From BACL21 sp038141525 (GTDB taxonomy: Bacteria > Bacteroidota > Bacteroidia > Flavobacteriales > Flavobacteriaceae), in contig JAYQIF010000002.1 of the NCBI GenBank assembly GCA_038141525.1, positions 124,001 to 188,000 on the forward strand: a stretch of DNA of 64,000 nucleotides. Reading direction: 5' to 3'. This document shows, piece by piece, positions 18,441 through 29,385 of this stretch. The translations under genes and the position numbers were made by a program. Positions within the stretch are counted from its first letter, which is position 1; each line of letters starts with the position of its first letter. The notes beneath the pieces are model-generated. The model worked only from the letters and a program-made list of their open reading frames with translations, was not told the origin of the DNA and did not search any database.

Positions 18441-19418
18441 CTAAAAATCAGCGTCGAAACTAATTTTGTTCGATTCTTTGTCTTTGTTGGTAACTCCTGC
18501 CTTTTGATACTCAGAAACGCGCTTCTCAAAGAAGTTTGTTTTCCGCTGGAGCGTATTCATATACATAAAGTAAAATGGGTTGCTGGAGTTGTATTCTTTT
18601 TCGCAGCCTAACTCCACCAATAGTCGATCGGTGACAAACTCGAGATACTGAGTCATCAGTTTGGAGTTCATTCCAATCAGACTAATCGGTAAAGATTCTG
18701 TGATGAATTCACGCTCTATATTAAGCGCATCTACAATAATTTCTCTAATGCGCTCTTTAGGTACTTTGTTGATGAGGTGGTGATTGTGCAGGTGCACCGC
18801 GAAATCACAGTGGACTCCTTCATCACGTGATATGAGCTCATTTGAGAACGTAAGCCCTGGCATGAGTCCGCGCTTTTTCAACCAAAAGATAGAACAGAAC
18901 GCCCCTGAGAAGAAGATGCCTTCCACTGCGGCAAACGCAATGAGGCGCTCAGCGAAGCTCGGACTTTCAATCCATTTGAGGGCCCAATCTGCCTTCTTCT
19001 TGATCGCTGGGAAGTTTTCGATGGCTTTAAAAAGCACGTCTTTTTCTTTGTCGTCTTTGACGTAGGTGTCGATCAGTAGAGAGTAAGTTTCGCTGTGGAT
19101 GTTCTCCATCATGATCTGAAAACCATAAAAGAACTTAGCCTCACTGTATTGAACTTCATTCACGAAATTCTCCGCGAGGTTTTCGTTCACAATACCGTCA
19201 CTGGCCGCAAAAAATGCAAGGATATGCTTAATGAAATAGCGCTCGTCGTCGTTTAGTTTTTCCGCCCAATCGGTCAGGTCTTGGTGTAAATCTATTTCTT
19301 CCGCTGTCCAAAAACTCGCCTCACTTTTCTTATACCAATCCCATATGTCGTGATGTTTTATTGGGAATATTACGAATCTGTCTTTGTTTTCAGCTAAAAT
19401 GGGTTCAACGGCGCTCAT
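18441..19418 (-). CDS. nrdB: Ribonucleotide reductase class I, beta subunit
   Basis: A 325-residue dimetal radical subunit that supplies the radical to NrdA. Metal ligands fit the family: the Glu and His of MENIHSETY, with Tyr four residues after the His as in the radical Tyr of E. coli NrdB; an acidic first ligand in EEIDLHQDLTDW; EGIFFSGAF; and RDEGVHCDFA with the last Glu and His. The presence of that Tyr argues for a Tyr-radical (class Ia/Ib-type) enzyme. It is the first gene of an nrdB-nrdA unit. A TATTTTTG -7-like box lies at 19477-19484. I see no clear NrdR-box pair. Confidence 0.96.
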   Translation of the reverse strand: MSAVEPILAENKDRFVIFPIKHHDIWDWYKKSEASFWTAEEIDLHQDLTDWAEKLNDDERYFIKHILAFFAASDGIVNENLAENFVNEVQYSEAKFFYGFQIMMENIHSETYSLLIDTYVKDDKEKDVLFKAIENFPAIKKKADWALKWIESPSFAERLIAFAAVEGIFFSGAFCSIFWLKKRGLMPGLTFSNELISRDEGVHCDFAVHLHNHHLINKVPKERIREIIVDALNIEREFITESLPISLIGMNSKLMTQYLEFVTDRLLVELGCEKEYNSSNPFYFMYMNTLQRKTNFFEKRVSEYQKAGVTNKDKESNKISFDADF

Positions 19419-19809
19419 GTGTCCTCTTCTTTAAAAATTAAATTTTTTTGTAGTTACTAGGGACTAACAAATATGACAAAAATATGAGCCAGGGCTAAAA
19501 AATTTAATCATCTCTTTTTAACAAAGTTTTCAACATGCCTGAGAATTATTTAATCCAAAAATATTGTTTAAAAGTTTTATAACTTGCTGATCATCAATTA
19601 ATTGTGAAAAATTATCAAAAAATGCTCCCTACAGCACTTTTTGACAAATAGCTTGCTTAAGCCGCATCAATGGGGGCTTTTTTTGGGTTTATTGATCCTC
19701 CCTTTGGGCGCTAGAAATTCTCTCGTCAACAAAAGTTATCAACCGAATATTTCCGAGCGAAAATCAACTTATTTTTGGGAGGTTTTCCGATTTTTGAGCT
19801 TTATAGGTT
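19419..19809. other. Intergenic region between nrdB and the DUF3109 gene
   Basis: AT-rich 391-bp gap. It holds a possible nrdB -7 box (minus strand TATTTTTG, 19477-19484) and a weak hairpin with a T run near 19662-19687 (AAGCC/GGCTT). Short open frames here lack family resemblance. I see no RNA gene. Confidence 0.5.
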
Positions 19810-20364
19810 TCAGCAACCTAACGACAGTTCTTGATACCAATCATGACCAAATTTGCGGATCAAGGCGTCCTTCACAAAACGATAAGTTGGCACTTTAAGA
19901 GAGGCACCAAGACTACAGGCATCACTGCAAATAGGCCAGCGATGATAGTTCACCGCGCTGAACTCAGAATAATCCTGTACCCTTACCGGGTACAAGTGAC
20001 AGGAAATGGGTTTGCGCAATTCCACAGCCCCGGCTTTGTGTGCACGCTCAATGCCACAATGCGCCGACCCATCCGGTTCGAAATGTGTATAAGCACATTC
20101 TCTACCATCGACTAATGGCGTTTCATATTCGCCGCTTTCGATCTTGATGAACGGGCCTTGAGCCTCGAGCGCTCGTCGGCCATTCTCGGGCAGAAAAGGT
20201 TCAATTTTAGACTGGTTGCGCTCAAGCCAATGAGCCTCGTCTTTGGAAAGGGGTGCTCCTGCCTCTCCCTCAACACAACAGGCCCCTTTGCATGCACTCA
20301 GGTTGCAAACAAACTCCTCATCAATTAAGGCCTCAGAAACCAATGTCTTTCCTATTTGAAACAT
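19810..20364 (-). CDS. DUF3109 family Cys-rich protein
   Basis: A 184-residue protein with conserved Cys clusters: CNLSACKGACCVEGEAGAPL near the N-terminus, then RECAYTHFEPDGSAHCGIERAH, PISCHLYPVRV and WPICSDACSLG. This matches DUF3109, related to the YkgJ CxxCxxCC group that is thought to bind zinc or iron-sulfur. The function is unknown; it is cytoplasmic with no signal peptide. It is a single gene, divergent from the MarC gene, with an intact frame. Confidence 0.85.
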   Translation of the reverse strand: MFQIGKTLVSEALIDEEFVCNLSACKGACCVEGEAGAPLSKDEAHWLERNQSKIEPFLPENGRRALEAQGPFIKIESGEYETPLVDGRECAYTHFEPDGSAHCGIERAHKAGAVELRKPISCHLYPVRVQDYSEFSAVNYHRWPICSDACSLGASLKVPTYRFVKDALIRKFGHDWYQELSLGC

Positions 20365-20423
20365 AAATCAAAGATAATATCAATTTAAATGGGACAACCC
20401 CTTCACAGGATTATTTGTTTGCG

Positions 20424-20431
20424 TAATTTTG
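20424..20431 (+). promoter_or_regulatory. -7 box of the MarC-family gene
   Basis: TAATTTTG matches TAnnTTTG, 15 nt before the ATG at 20447. Confidence 0.4.
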
Positions 20432-20446
20432 CGCTAAATATTTGGC

Positions 20447-21028
20447 ATGGCCCTTAATTTTAAAGAAATTTTTACCGCCAGTATGGTGCTTTTTGCCGTA
20501 ATTGATATTATCGGCAATATTCCTATTGTGATCAGTCTTCGCAAAAAAGCAGGACACATACACAGCGAAAAAGCCTCTATTATTGCGGCTATTGTGATGA
20601 TTTTTTTTCTTTTTCTCGGCGAAGAGATTTTAAACCTGATCGGAATCAATGTCAATGAATTCGCCGTAGCCGGTTCTTTTATCTTGTTTTTTATAGCACT
20701 TGAAATGATTTTGGGCATAACCCTGTTTAAAGACGACGGCAGCTCTCCGGATATGGCCTCAGTATTTCCTTTGGCTTTCCCGATGCTCGCCGGACCAGGA
20801 ACCCTGACCACCTTACTTTCACTGCGTGCAGAATTTGCGCTAGAAAATGTCATTATTTCTATTGTTCTCAATGTAATTGTCATCTACGCCGTGTTAAAAA
20901 CTTCTTCTAAACTCCAATCGATACTGGGCAAAAACGGAATTGGCATCATTCAAAAGGTCTTTGGCGTTATTTTGTTGGCCATTGCCGTAAAACTATTCAC
21001 CGCCAATATCCAAGAATTATTTATATAA
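20447..21028 (+). CDS. MarC family (UPF0056) integral membrane protein
   Basis: A 193-residue protein with about six hydrophobic segments. Family motifs are ASMVLFAVIDIIGNIPIVIS, FFLFLGEEILNLIGI and PLAFPMLAGPGTLTTLLSL. Despite the name, the family is not a proven antibiotic exporter and its function is unsettled. It is followed 10 bp later by a small membrane protein, likely in the same transcript. Confidence 0.88.
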   Translation: MALNFKEIFTASMVLFAVIDIIGNIPIVISLRKKAGHIHSEKASIIAAIVMIFFLFLGEEILNLIGINVNEFAVAGSFILFFIALEMILGITLFKDDGSSPDMASVFPLAFPMLAGPGTLTTLLSLRAEFALENVIISIVLNVIVIYAVLKTSSKLQSILGKNGIGIIQKVFGVILLAIAVKLFTANIQELFI

Positions 21029-21038
21029 CCCCCTGGTC

Positions 21039-21240
21039 ATGAAGTACTTTAGATATATCTTACTCTTAATCGCTTTTGCCTTAATTGGATACAACGCGAC
21101 GATCCTCGATGTCAACGCTCCCTTCCAAGGGAGACAGTCAAATCGCCTTAATTGGCATATTGGCCTCTGCCTGTGTCATTGTATTGGTGCTTATTTTAAT
21201 CCAATCCCAGCGCGTCAAACAGCGCCATGGAGGACGTTAG
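21039..21240 (+). CDS. Small two-helix membrane protein (frameshifted)
   Basis: MKYFRYILLLIAFALIGYNA opens the first membrane helix, and NATILDVNAPFQG follows. Removing one G of GGG at 21129-21131 gives GDSQIALIGILASACVIVLV, a second helix, and a basic end QRVKQRHGGR, about 66 residues in total. Similar short proteins are common in flavobacteria and have no known role. The stop overlaps the end of the convergent deaminase gene by 4 nt. Confidence 0.7.
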
Positions 21241-21671
21241 TCGAGAACGTCAATTTGTACCACGGCAATTCCTGCTTTTTTTAGAAATAAAAGCCCCGAA
21301 TCGTCTTTATACGGAGTGTGATAAACCACGCGTACGATGCCCGCCTGATGAATGAGCTTGCTGCACTGCTGACATGGTGACATCGTAATGTAGAGCGTGC
21401 TTCCTTTGCAACTTTGGGTAGAAGAAGCCACTTTCATAATGGCATTGGCCTCGGCGTGTAAGACATACCACTTGGTGTTGTTATCGTCATCCTCACAGAT
21501 ATTTTCAAAACCTGTTGGTGTTCCATTATAACCATCACTGATGATCATTTTATCTTTGACAATCAATGCACCAACCTGCCTTCTATTGCAGTAAGAAAGC
21601 TTGGCCCATTCCAAAGCCATCTTAAGATAAGCTTTGTCGTATTTCTGCTGTTTTAATGATCCATCTTGCAT
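21237..21671 (-). CDS. dCMP/CMP deaminase family protein
   Basis: A 144-residue zinc enzyme. It has the catalytic HAEANAIMKVA motif and the zinc pair in MSPCQQCSKLIHQAG, plus the dCMP-deaminase type N-terminus (CNRRQVGALIVKDKMIISDG, YNGTPTGFENICEDDD). It probably deaminates dCMP to dUMP for thymidylate synthesis. A ComEB-like label would refer to the same family. It is preceded on the same strand by the HupE gene (35-bp gap). Confidence 0.9.
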   Translation of the reverse strand: MQDGSLKQQKYDKAYLKMALEWAKLSYCNRRQVGALIVKDKMIISDGYNGTPTGFENICEDDDNNTKWYVLHAEANAIMKVASSTQSCKGSTLYITMSPCQQCSKLIHQAGIVRVVYHTPYKDDSGLLFLKKAGIAVVQIDVLD

Positions 21672-21706
21672 GATCCCAATATACTATCATTAAATTAATT
21701 ATTGTC

Positions 21707-22279
21707 TTAAATGCGCTCTAAGAGCATGGGTAAGGCAAGCCCGATGATGATTCCCGACATGATCAAGATCCAATCTCTTCGATTGACGCCAATCACGCGC
21801 TGTGTGATAAAACTCATCAACAGTACCGCTAACACAACCACAAGCTGCGCCCACTCAATACCTAGTGCAAAAGCAACAAATCCTTGAAAGCCAGTGCCCT
21901 GGGCAATTTGAATAAAGTATCGACCAAAACCAAAACCATGGATGATTCCAAAAACCAAGGTCACTGCAAAAAGCAGTGGTATCGACCCTTGTGCCTTGTT
22001 GTGTAGGCTACGCCAAATATTGTGCCCAGCTGCCGTAATGATTGTAACAGGAATAAGCAACTCGACAATCTCAGCTGGGGCTTGAACATGTCCATAAAAA
22101 GTCGCCACAATAGAAGCAGTATGCCCAAGGGTAAATAAGGTTACTAAGCCCACAAGTCGCTTCCATTGCCCGAAGTCATACAACAGGGTCAAAGCCGCCA
22201 AAAATAGAATATGGTCATAGGCATTAATGTCTAAAACATGCTTATGGCCTAGGATAAAAAATAGTTGAAACTCATTCAT
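21707..22279 (-). CDS. HupE/UreJ family membrane protein
   Basis: A protein of about 190 residues with six or so membrane segments and the family His motifs: LGHKHVLDINAYDHILFLAA, LFTLGHTASI and FGIIHGFGFG. HupE/UreJ proteins are proposed metal (nickel) permeases. No hydrogenase or urease gene is nearby, so the cargo is unknown. The start at 22279 (MNEFQLFFILGHKH) is chosen because it places the first His motif near the N-terminus as in relatives; upstream starts up to 22318 exist. Confidence 0.82.
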   Translation of the reverse strand: MNEFQLFFILGHKHVLDINAYDHILFLAALTLLYDFGQWKRLVGLVTLFTLGHTASIVATFYGHVQAPAEIVELLIPVTIITAAGHNIWRSLHNKAQGSIPLLFAVTLVFGIIHGFGFGRYFIQIAQGTGFQGFVAFALGIEWAQLVVVLAVLLMSFITQRVIGVNRRDWILIMSGIIIGLALPMLLERI

Positions 22280-22401
22280 AAAGTTGATGATCATGGATTT
22301 TGTCAAACTACAATTCAACCCAACCAGAGTTAGGTCACGACTTTATTGTCAAGCAAAGATTAGACAAAATAAAAGTTAGATCAAATATCGCAAATTCAAT
22401 T

Positions 22402-22431
22402 AAAAAGGCCAGCTCTGTGGAGCTGGCCTTT
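22402..22431. terminator. Terminator downstream of the giant HYR-repeat gene
   Basis: Stem AAGGCCAGCTC, loop TGTG, GAGCTGGCCTT with T5 on the minus strand. It serves the gene ending at 22460. Confidence 0.85.
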
Positions 22432-22459
22432 AGCCTAAAGAACAATAACTAATCTTGTT

Positions 22460-25400
22460 TTATTCTTTAATCAATCGCTTGATGGCTGTAGCGCCTTGTG
22501 CCTCAAGTTGCACTAGGTACACTCCAGAAGCTAGGTTGGCTACATTCACACTGGCCTCACGATCCATATTGCCTAGGTCAACTGTTTGGATGAGACGACC
22601 ATTGATGTCATAGATGAGCGCACGCTCTAGTTGAACATTGCTGCTGTTGCCAATATTCATCATCTTACGCGCTGGGTTAGGATAGATCTCAACCCCGGCA
22701 TTAAGCTGGTTGCTGGCAGCACCAAGTACACTCTCTACAGTAAGTTCAAAACTACATGACCCCACATTACCTTCGTTGTCTGTGGCAGACAGAGTAATGG
22801 TGTAAACACCATCAGGAAGCAAGGTGCCCGCTGGTGGGTCTTGACTGATCACCCCTACAGGGTCTGTACAGTTGTCTGTAGCCGTTACATCAACGGTATA
22901 ATCTGGAAGCTCATAGAATAGATCTACTGCTCCTGGATCTACAGTCATGTCTTCTGGACAATCGATAAGTAGTGGTCCCATATCATCCACAACAGTCATT
23001 GTGGCTTGACAAGAGGCAATATTACCACTGGCATCACTCACAAATACCGTTACGGTAATTGGAGTACCTATGTCCGCACAGGTCACATCAGTTACATCTA
23101 CGGCTGTGATGGTAATACCACAGGCATCAAATGAAGCATCCGTGTCGATGAAGTATTCTGGCAAGACTTCAGCCATACCGTTTTCATCAAGGCTCACTGT
23201 AGCGTCCTGACACACGAGGATTGGATCGGTAACGTCTACTACCTCTACCGTTGAGATACAAGTCGATACATTGCCTGCAGAATCTATAGCCGTAACCTCA
23301 ATCAGGTTGTCCCCAAGGTTAGAACAGTCAAAGTCCACAGTCGTACTCGGTGGGGTACCCACAACGTAATTGATCGTACCATTGAACACACGAGGATTGA
23401 ACACAGTGCCTGTAAATGGTGCATTACTGGCAGACCCTAAACTGATCGATAGGTTCGCATCAGAGAAGTTCTGGTTGGTACCATCACCATTGGTGTAGCG
23501 GTGACTGTGTGTGGCATCCAGTACCAAAGCCATGGCATAAGTCGTTCCTGAAGTTAGGCTCAAGGCCGTATCTAGAGTCACATCAGATGGCGTCCCTGTC
23601 GTATTTGAGTCACCACTACCAGTAGAGACAAGAGTCCATGCCCCGGCGTTAGTCTCATTGCCGACATAGGTGCCTCCTTCGATGGCATACACCTCTACAG
23701 TGAATGCTCCTGGGTCTTGGATGTGCATCTGTAGACTCTCTACCGTAAGATCTGTAGCAGCCGCTACATCGAAGTAAACAGTACCGCCATCAGCGCCACC
23801 ATTGCCGCCGGCAAAAATAGTGCTCAACGCTCCTGGCACTGCGCCTCCACCAATACTGGTGCTCACAGGGCCACAGTTATCCGTTGCAGATAACAATAAC
23901 TGGCTCACATCAAGGGTTGCTGCACCGTTAGCATCCAGCGCTACTGTCAGTGGTGTCGATGGAATATCGTAATCCAATTGGAAGTTATCGATACCAACAC
24001 CCCATTTCCAGCCAGATCCACCATCGTCATAGGTGAAGCGTACTTGGAATGAGTCGTTAGCGTAAGGCAACATATCTAAGGCGCCCGTATTTGTAGGGGC
24101 GTGATCCTCAAGCAATCTCAAGATCTCCACCCACTGGGCACCGTCATAAACCTCTACAGAGAAGAACTCATTTGGGCTTAGATAATTATATGCATAGTCA
24201 AAAGAGAGCGTCGATGAGGCGGCACCACTCATGTTGTATACCGGTGAGGCAAGCTCCACAGCATTGTCCGTTCCTGCACCAGCAGCATCATCATCAAACA
24301 CAGCTGCATTTGTTGGGAAGGACTGGCCGAGAGCCCCAACATAAAACGGGCTGCCGAACGACCACAGATCAGTACCACGAAGGGCCGTATTGGTCCATCC
24401 GCCTGGCAATGTTGCTGCTTCAAAGTCTTCAGTAATGCTAAAGGTACCTGGCTCTCCGATACAAATCATCTCAGGAGCCTCATCATCGGTTACCGTGATG
24501 GTTTGTGTATCGGTCACTACATTTCCTCCGATATCGGTAAAGGTCCAGGTCACAACCGTGGTGCCTACAGGATACTCATCAGAGGCATCTGCAGTACCGT
24601 TATAGTCGTTAACCAGTGAGGCGCCGTTACCAAGGGTAAAGGAAAGCTGGTAGAAATTGTTTGTACAAAATAATTGTACCGAAGGATCAGCCAATAGGGT
24701 GAAGGTTAAATCACTACCATAGGTGGTAATCCATCCGTTCCATGTAGCCTCGCTAATGGTAAAGGTGTCTGCAAAATCAGTCGATGGACAATCCGCACCT
24801 TGGTTATCTCTAAAGAACACTTGTGAACCATCTGGGCCGCGAAGATCAAAGTCTTCAAATGAGGCGCTCCAATCACCATTATAGGTCACTACAGCAGTTA
24901 CATCACCTCCGATGGAGTTGCTGAGCCCGGTAACGGTCGATGGTGTGTCCACCAAAGACGATGAGCCCAAAAAGGCCGTCACAGGTCCATCCACAACAGG
25001 GGCTGGATCTTAGTGAACAGTTATCGGTAATGGTCGGTGCGGGTACCGTAACAAAAGCACCACATATCCCTAGGTCGTTCGATACAGCAATGTCGTCTGC
25101 ACTAGCAATGGTCGGGATCTGAGTATCTTGAATAGTCACCGTAAAGGAACACACGCTAGTGTTGCCATTAACATCGGTGGCAGTATACTCGATGGTGGTT
25201 ACCCCTTGGGTGAACAAACTTCCACTGGCAGGACCAGCCGTCTGAACCACCGAGGCAATACCACACTCATCAAGAGCAATGGCATCAGCAAAGAATACTT
25301 CTGCATAGCATACCCCTGGATCCATAATCGTCACCACATCAGGTGCACAGACAATTACTGGAGCAGTAACGTCCACAACAGTCACCACAGCTGTGGCGTC

Positions 25401-28400
25401 TGAAGAATTACCGTTAACATCAACAACAGTTAAAGTCACTGTGTTCGCGCCAACATCATCACAGTCAAAGCTGTCAATGTCCAAGCTATAAGTATCGATG
25501 GTACAGTTGTCTGTAGAACCATTATCGATATCAGCAGGGACGATTGTGGCCATGCCCATTCCATCAAGGTTAACCGTGATGTCTTGAGTCACAACTGTTG
25601 GGGCAATATTGTCTTGCACCGTTACCGTAGCGGTTGCAGAAGCAGTATTGCTGCTCTGATCAACTGCAGTCAATGTAACCGTATTATTACCAACATCATT
25701 ACAGTCAAATGAAGTAATGTCTAAGGTCAATGAAGTCACAGAACAGTTGTCGGCAGTCCCATTATCGACATCAGCAGGAGCAATAGTAACGTTACCTGTA
25801 GCATCAAGCTCAACGGTAATGTTTTGAGTGACAACAGTTGGATTAATATTATCCACAACTGTTACCGTAGCGGTACAGGTACTTTCATTTCCAGCAGCAT
25901 CACCTACAGTCAATGTCACTGTATTGTTGCCTAAGTCAGCACAACTAAATGACGCTACATCTAAACTTAAAGAAGTAACCCCAACATTATCTGTAGAACC
26001 ATTGTCAATATCTGACGCCAGTATGGTAGCATTTCCTGTTGCGTCTAAAGCAACCGTAAAATCTTGGCAAACTGGTGTCGGTGGAATATTGTCTTGTACG
26101 GTTACCGTGGCAGTACATACAGCCGTGTTACCACTTGAATCAGTCACTGTTAAGGTTACAGAATTAGTACCAATATTCGCCGAGGTAAATGCAGTAGTAC
26201 TTGCTGTAAAACTACTGACACCGCAGTTATCTGTGGAGCCGTTATCAAGGTCAGCTCCCGTTATTGTAGCATTACCCGTAGCATCCAAAGCAATAGTGAT
26301 GTCCTGACAAACGGCAGTTGGCGCAATATTATCCTCAATCGTTACGGTCACCGCTACAGAATCAGTATTTCCATTAGAGTCAGTGGCTGTAAGGTTGACG
26401 GTGTTGGCGCCAAGATTTGTACAATCAAAAGTGGTGACATCTAAACTCAAAGTGGACACTGCACAACCATCAAATGAACCGTTGTCTACATCTGCAGCAA
26501 CGATACTCGCGTTTCCTGAAGCATCTAATTCTACAGTGATATCCTGACCAACAGCCGTTGGCGCAGTATCATCCACGGTAACTAGAATTGTGCGTGGATC
26601 CACACAAGGATTGGTCGGATCTATGACTGTATAAGTCGTGGTTACTGTTGGGCTTGCAATAACAGAGGCCGTATTCGTCCCGGAAAGTCCAGTGCTTGGA
26701 CTCCACTCAAAACTTCCTGTTCCTCCAGATGCGGTTAGCGTCACAGAATCACCTTGACATAAATTTAAGTCTGTACAGTTAAAACTGTTGGCTCCAAAAG
26801 CAAGGTTCATATATGTCTCACTGGCCAAGTAGTCCCAACTCAGGGTACTGAAAGTTCCAGGGAATTTCAGAATACAAAATCCTTCACTACCCGTTAGCGA
26901 GGTAGTCGAGGTAACATTTACGGCCGCATTGGCCCAAATCACCTCAAAAGGTTGTGAAAAGTTGATTGGTACAGGTGTCGATGGGTTTCCAATACTAGAG
27001 AAGGCTACCTGTAAATCAGTAATGGGCTCACTTAAAGTGACCGTAAAGGTTCCTGCCAAGTCATTTCTAAGCGTTGTACCGTTCGGTACATTATATTGAG
27101 CTGGGAACTCAGGATGATTAAACATCGACGGTGTTGTGGATAAACCATTTGCAGAGTGGGTCATTGTCGTATTCACTGTGCCATAAAGCACTCCGTCGGC
27201 TTGTCCTGAATTTACACTATCCCAGGTTACCCATTGTAAGCCTTCGTCTTCACAAACTGAGTTTGAGATCGAAATAGGCGTGGTCGCGTCCAAGGTCACA
27301 GTCACTGTGGCACAAACTCCTGGCGTCACACAACCACCTTCTCCACGAATGTAATAAGTAGTGTCTGCAACAGGACCTACATCAAAGGTGCCTGTGGTCG
27401 TAGTACCGATTAGAGTACCCCCACAACTTCCTGTGTATATTGCCCACTGTGTGGCGTCATTTAAATTACCATTTATTGTAAGCGTGGTTGTAGATCCCTC
27501 ACAAATACCCACAACATCACCGGTAATTGTCGGCACATCGGGGTCTGTACAAGCAGAAACAGTAACCGTTTTAGTCGCTGATAAAACATAACAACTCTCG
27601 TTACCGATACCACCGTATTCGATAACATAACCGGGCACTACACCAAAGAACCCTGTGACCAGTGGATAATCATTCCATGTCGGAAGACCACTTTGCGGGC
27701 CAATGACAAACATGTAGGCATAGTCTTCCTCTCCGGCTTGGTTTGGCTCATTGGTATCCCATGCATTAAAGTTACCGCCTACTGGAGCACCTGAACCATT
27801 CCCCTGCCAAAACAAGGTTCCTGCCTCAGGCCCTGTCATCCAGCGCCAGTCTCCTTCTACATCTCGGTCACTAGCACCAATCCAGCCATCACCATTCAAC
27901 TTCTGAGCGATAAAATCATTTTCCGCTTGTGAAGTAATTGTTGCAAGGTAACCAGGCAATCCGTAAAAATTGCTGGCAGCAGCAGCAGCCACAGCTTGAT
28001 CCCAACTTAAACCAGGATCTAATATATATTCATAATAATGTCCATTACCCGAAAAAGCCTGAACTGCACCAAAGGCATAAGAAATACTTCTGTCGGTAAG
28101 CACCCCGCTTGTGGTTGCAAAGGTTACCCCGCGTAAAATGGTCTGTGCCTCTGCTTCAGACATGGCCCCTGTAATTGTTAAAACTCCAGTGGTTGAATTG
28201 AATGACGAAGTCACCCCGGCAGGTAAGGTTCCTGTTGTGGCTAAAACGTCGTTGGTCTGAAAATTCTCTACAGAAACCGTCAATCCAGTAATGGCTTCTG
28301 GCTGCAAAATTGTTAGAGAACTATCCACTACAGAAGCAGTACCATCATTGGTCGCCGATGAAGTTCCGGCCGAAGTCGTCATGGAAATCTCTGGAACAGT

Positions 28401-29225
28401 ACATGCTTCGATTACTAGTGTTGCCGAATCAGTTAAGGTATAAAAAGACGGATTAGTAATGACTGCTGTAATGGTATAAGTCCCAAGAGGGGTTTGAGGT
28501 AAAGTAAGCGTCCAATTGTTGCCAACTATAGACACTCCATTGGTTGTATCATAGGTTTGTCCGTCAACAATTACCGAAAAAGATTCTCCCGCTCCCAAAG
28601 TCACCGTGCCCCCAATTGTCGGAGTGGTGCTTGTAGTGGTTAAGTCATTAGCCGTTACAGGACCCGTTGGCGCGTTTAGTTGTACCTCCGCTAAATAAGC
28701 GTTCAGAGCATCAAGTAGCCCTGTTGTCGCAGCGTTACCGGATATGTTTGTGCCGTCTACAATAGGAAATGTACTTGAATTCAGACGCAAACCAAAATTG
28801 GAATTCGCATCAATGGAATAAGCCGCCAATCCAATATCAGATAAATTAGTGGTTGGGTTAGCCGGGTCAGGTATGAACCCGATGACCTCAATGTTTCCCA
28901 TACTCGTGACCCGCCATACGACAGCCCCGGGCACATCCATCGTTTGACCAGTGACAGAAGAAACCAAAATTACGGTACCGACGATATCGTTACCCTGAAC
29001 TTCGAAAATGGCCCCCGAACTGTTTTGTTGAAAATACGCCACCTCAATTCCAAGGGTAGAGAAATTCTGGACGTTCTCAGCCGTTTGAGGATTGGCTCCC
29101 TGTACGCCGATGAAGCCGTCAACAAAAGGAACCGTGATGATGTTTTGCGCCATTGCAGGAATCATTGCCAAAAGAATGAAGCCGATTATGGCAGATTTCT
29201 TGAAAAAAGATAAAATTGCTGTCAT
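22460..29225 (-). CDS. Giant secreted adhesin-like protein: C-type lectin, HYR-like repeats, T9SS tail (frameshifted)
   Basis: About 2,250 residues. Order: signal peptide (MTAILSFFKKSAIIGFILLA), beta-rich N-terminus, Ig-like segment, and a C-type lectin-like domain at about 415-540 (GLPGYLATITSQAENDFIAQ, GWIGASDRDVEGDWRW, NAWDTNEPNQAGEEDYAY). More Ig-like domains follow, then at about 878-1400 five ~80-residue repeats of the pattern DNIAPT..CQDITV.LDATGNA, DNGSTDNC and NTVTLTVTD, and then HYR domains. The C-terminal third holds an anchor-type domain (EDFEAATLPGGWTN), more HYR units and a T9SS type A tail (VEIYPNPARKMMNI to IKRLIKE). An extra base at TT 25010-25011 breaks the frame; correction restores TDNCSLDPAPVVDGPVTAFL. 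Likely a surface or gliding-type adhesin binding glycans; the ligand is unknown. Confidence 0.85.
25030..26590 (-). repeat. Tandem HYR-like repeat array inside the giant gene
   Basis: About seven diverged units of roughly 240 bp each encode an ~80-residue module. The start of the module (APTxVxQDITVxLDATGN), the DNGSTDNC core and the end (NTVTLTVxDxxGN) recur. Units differ at most synonymous sites, so the array is old rather than a recent slippage product. Confidence 0.85.
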
Positions 29226-29385
29226 ATGTAATTGGTTGATTTATATCAATTTTAACTTGCCGAAAGAGCTTTGTCTTGTCTGCATTTTGTGCAAAAGTAC
29301 GCAACGCTTGTTTAGCAATGAGAAAAATCGTCTATTTGTATAATTGTTTTAAAAAAAAGTATTTTCTTTTTTAAAAAGCATAATT

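Noticed and set aside
19419..19520. NrdR boxes in front of nrdB
   Set aside because: I searched by eye for the ACACwATATwTwGTGT-type pair and found no convincing match. Absence by eye is not proof.
19641..19898. A small open frame (about 85 codons) in the nrdB-DUF3109 gap
   Set aside because: It begins with a non-ATG start, overlaps the end of a conserved gene on the other strand, and has no recognisable domain.
25828..26307. A long open frame on the opposite strand of the HYR repeats
   Set aside because: It mirrors the coding strand's codon pattern (Thr/Val-rich low-complexity translation), has no family resemblance, and lies entirely within the real gene.
25030..26590. Regular repeats that look CRISPR-like or satellite-like
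   Set aside because: They are coding HYR-type modules of about 240 bp in one continuous frame with diverged bases. There is no short identical repeat with unique spacers.
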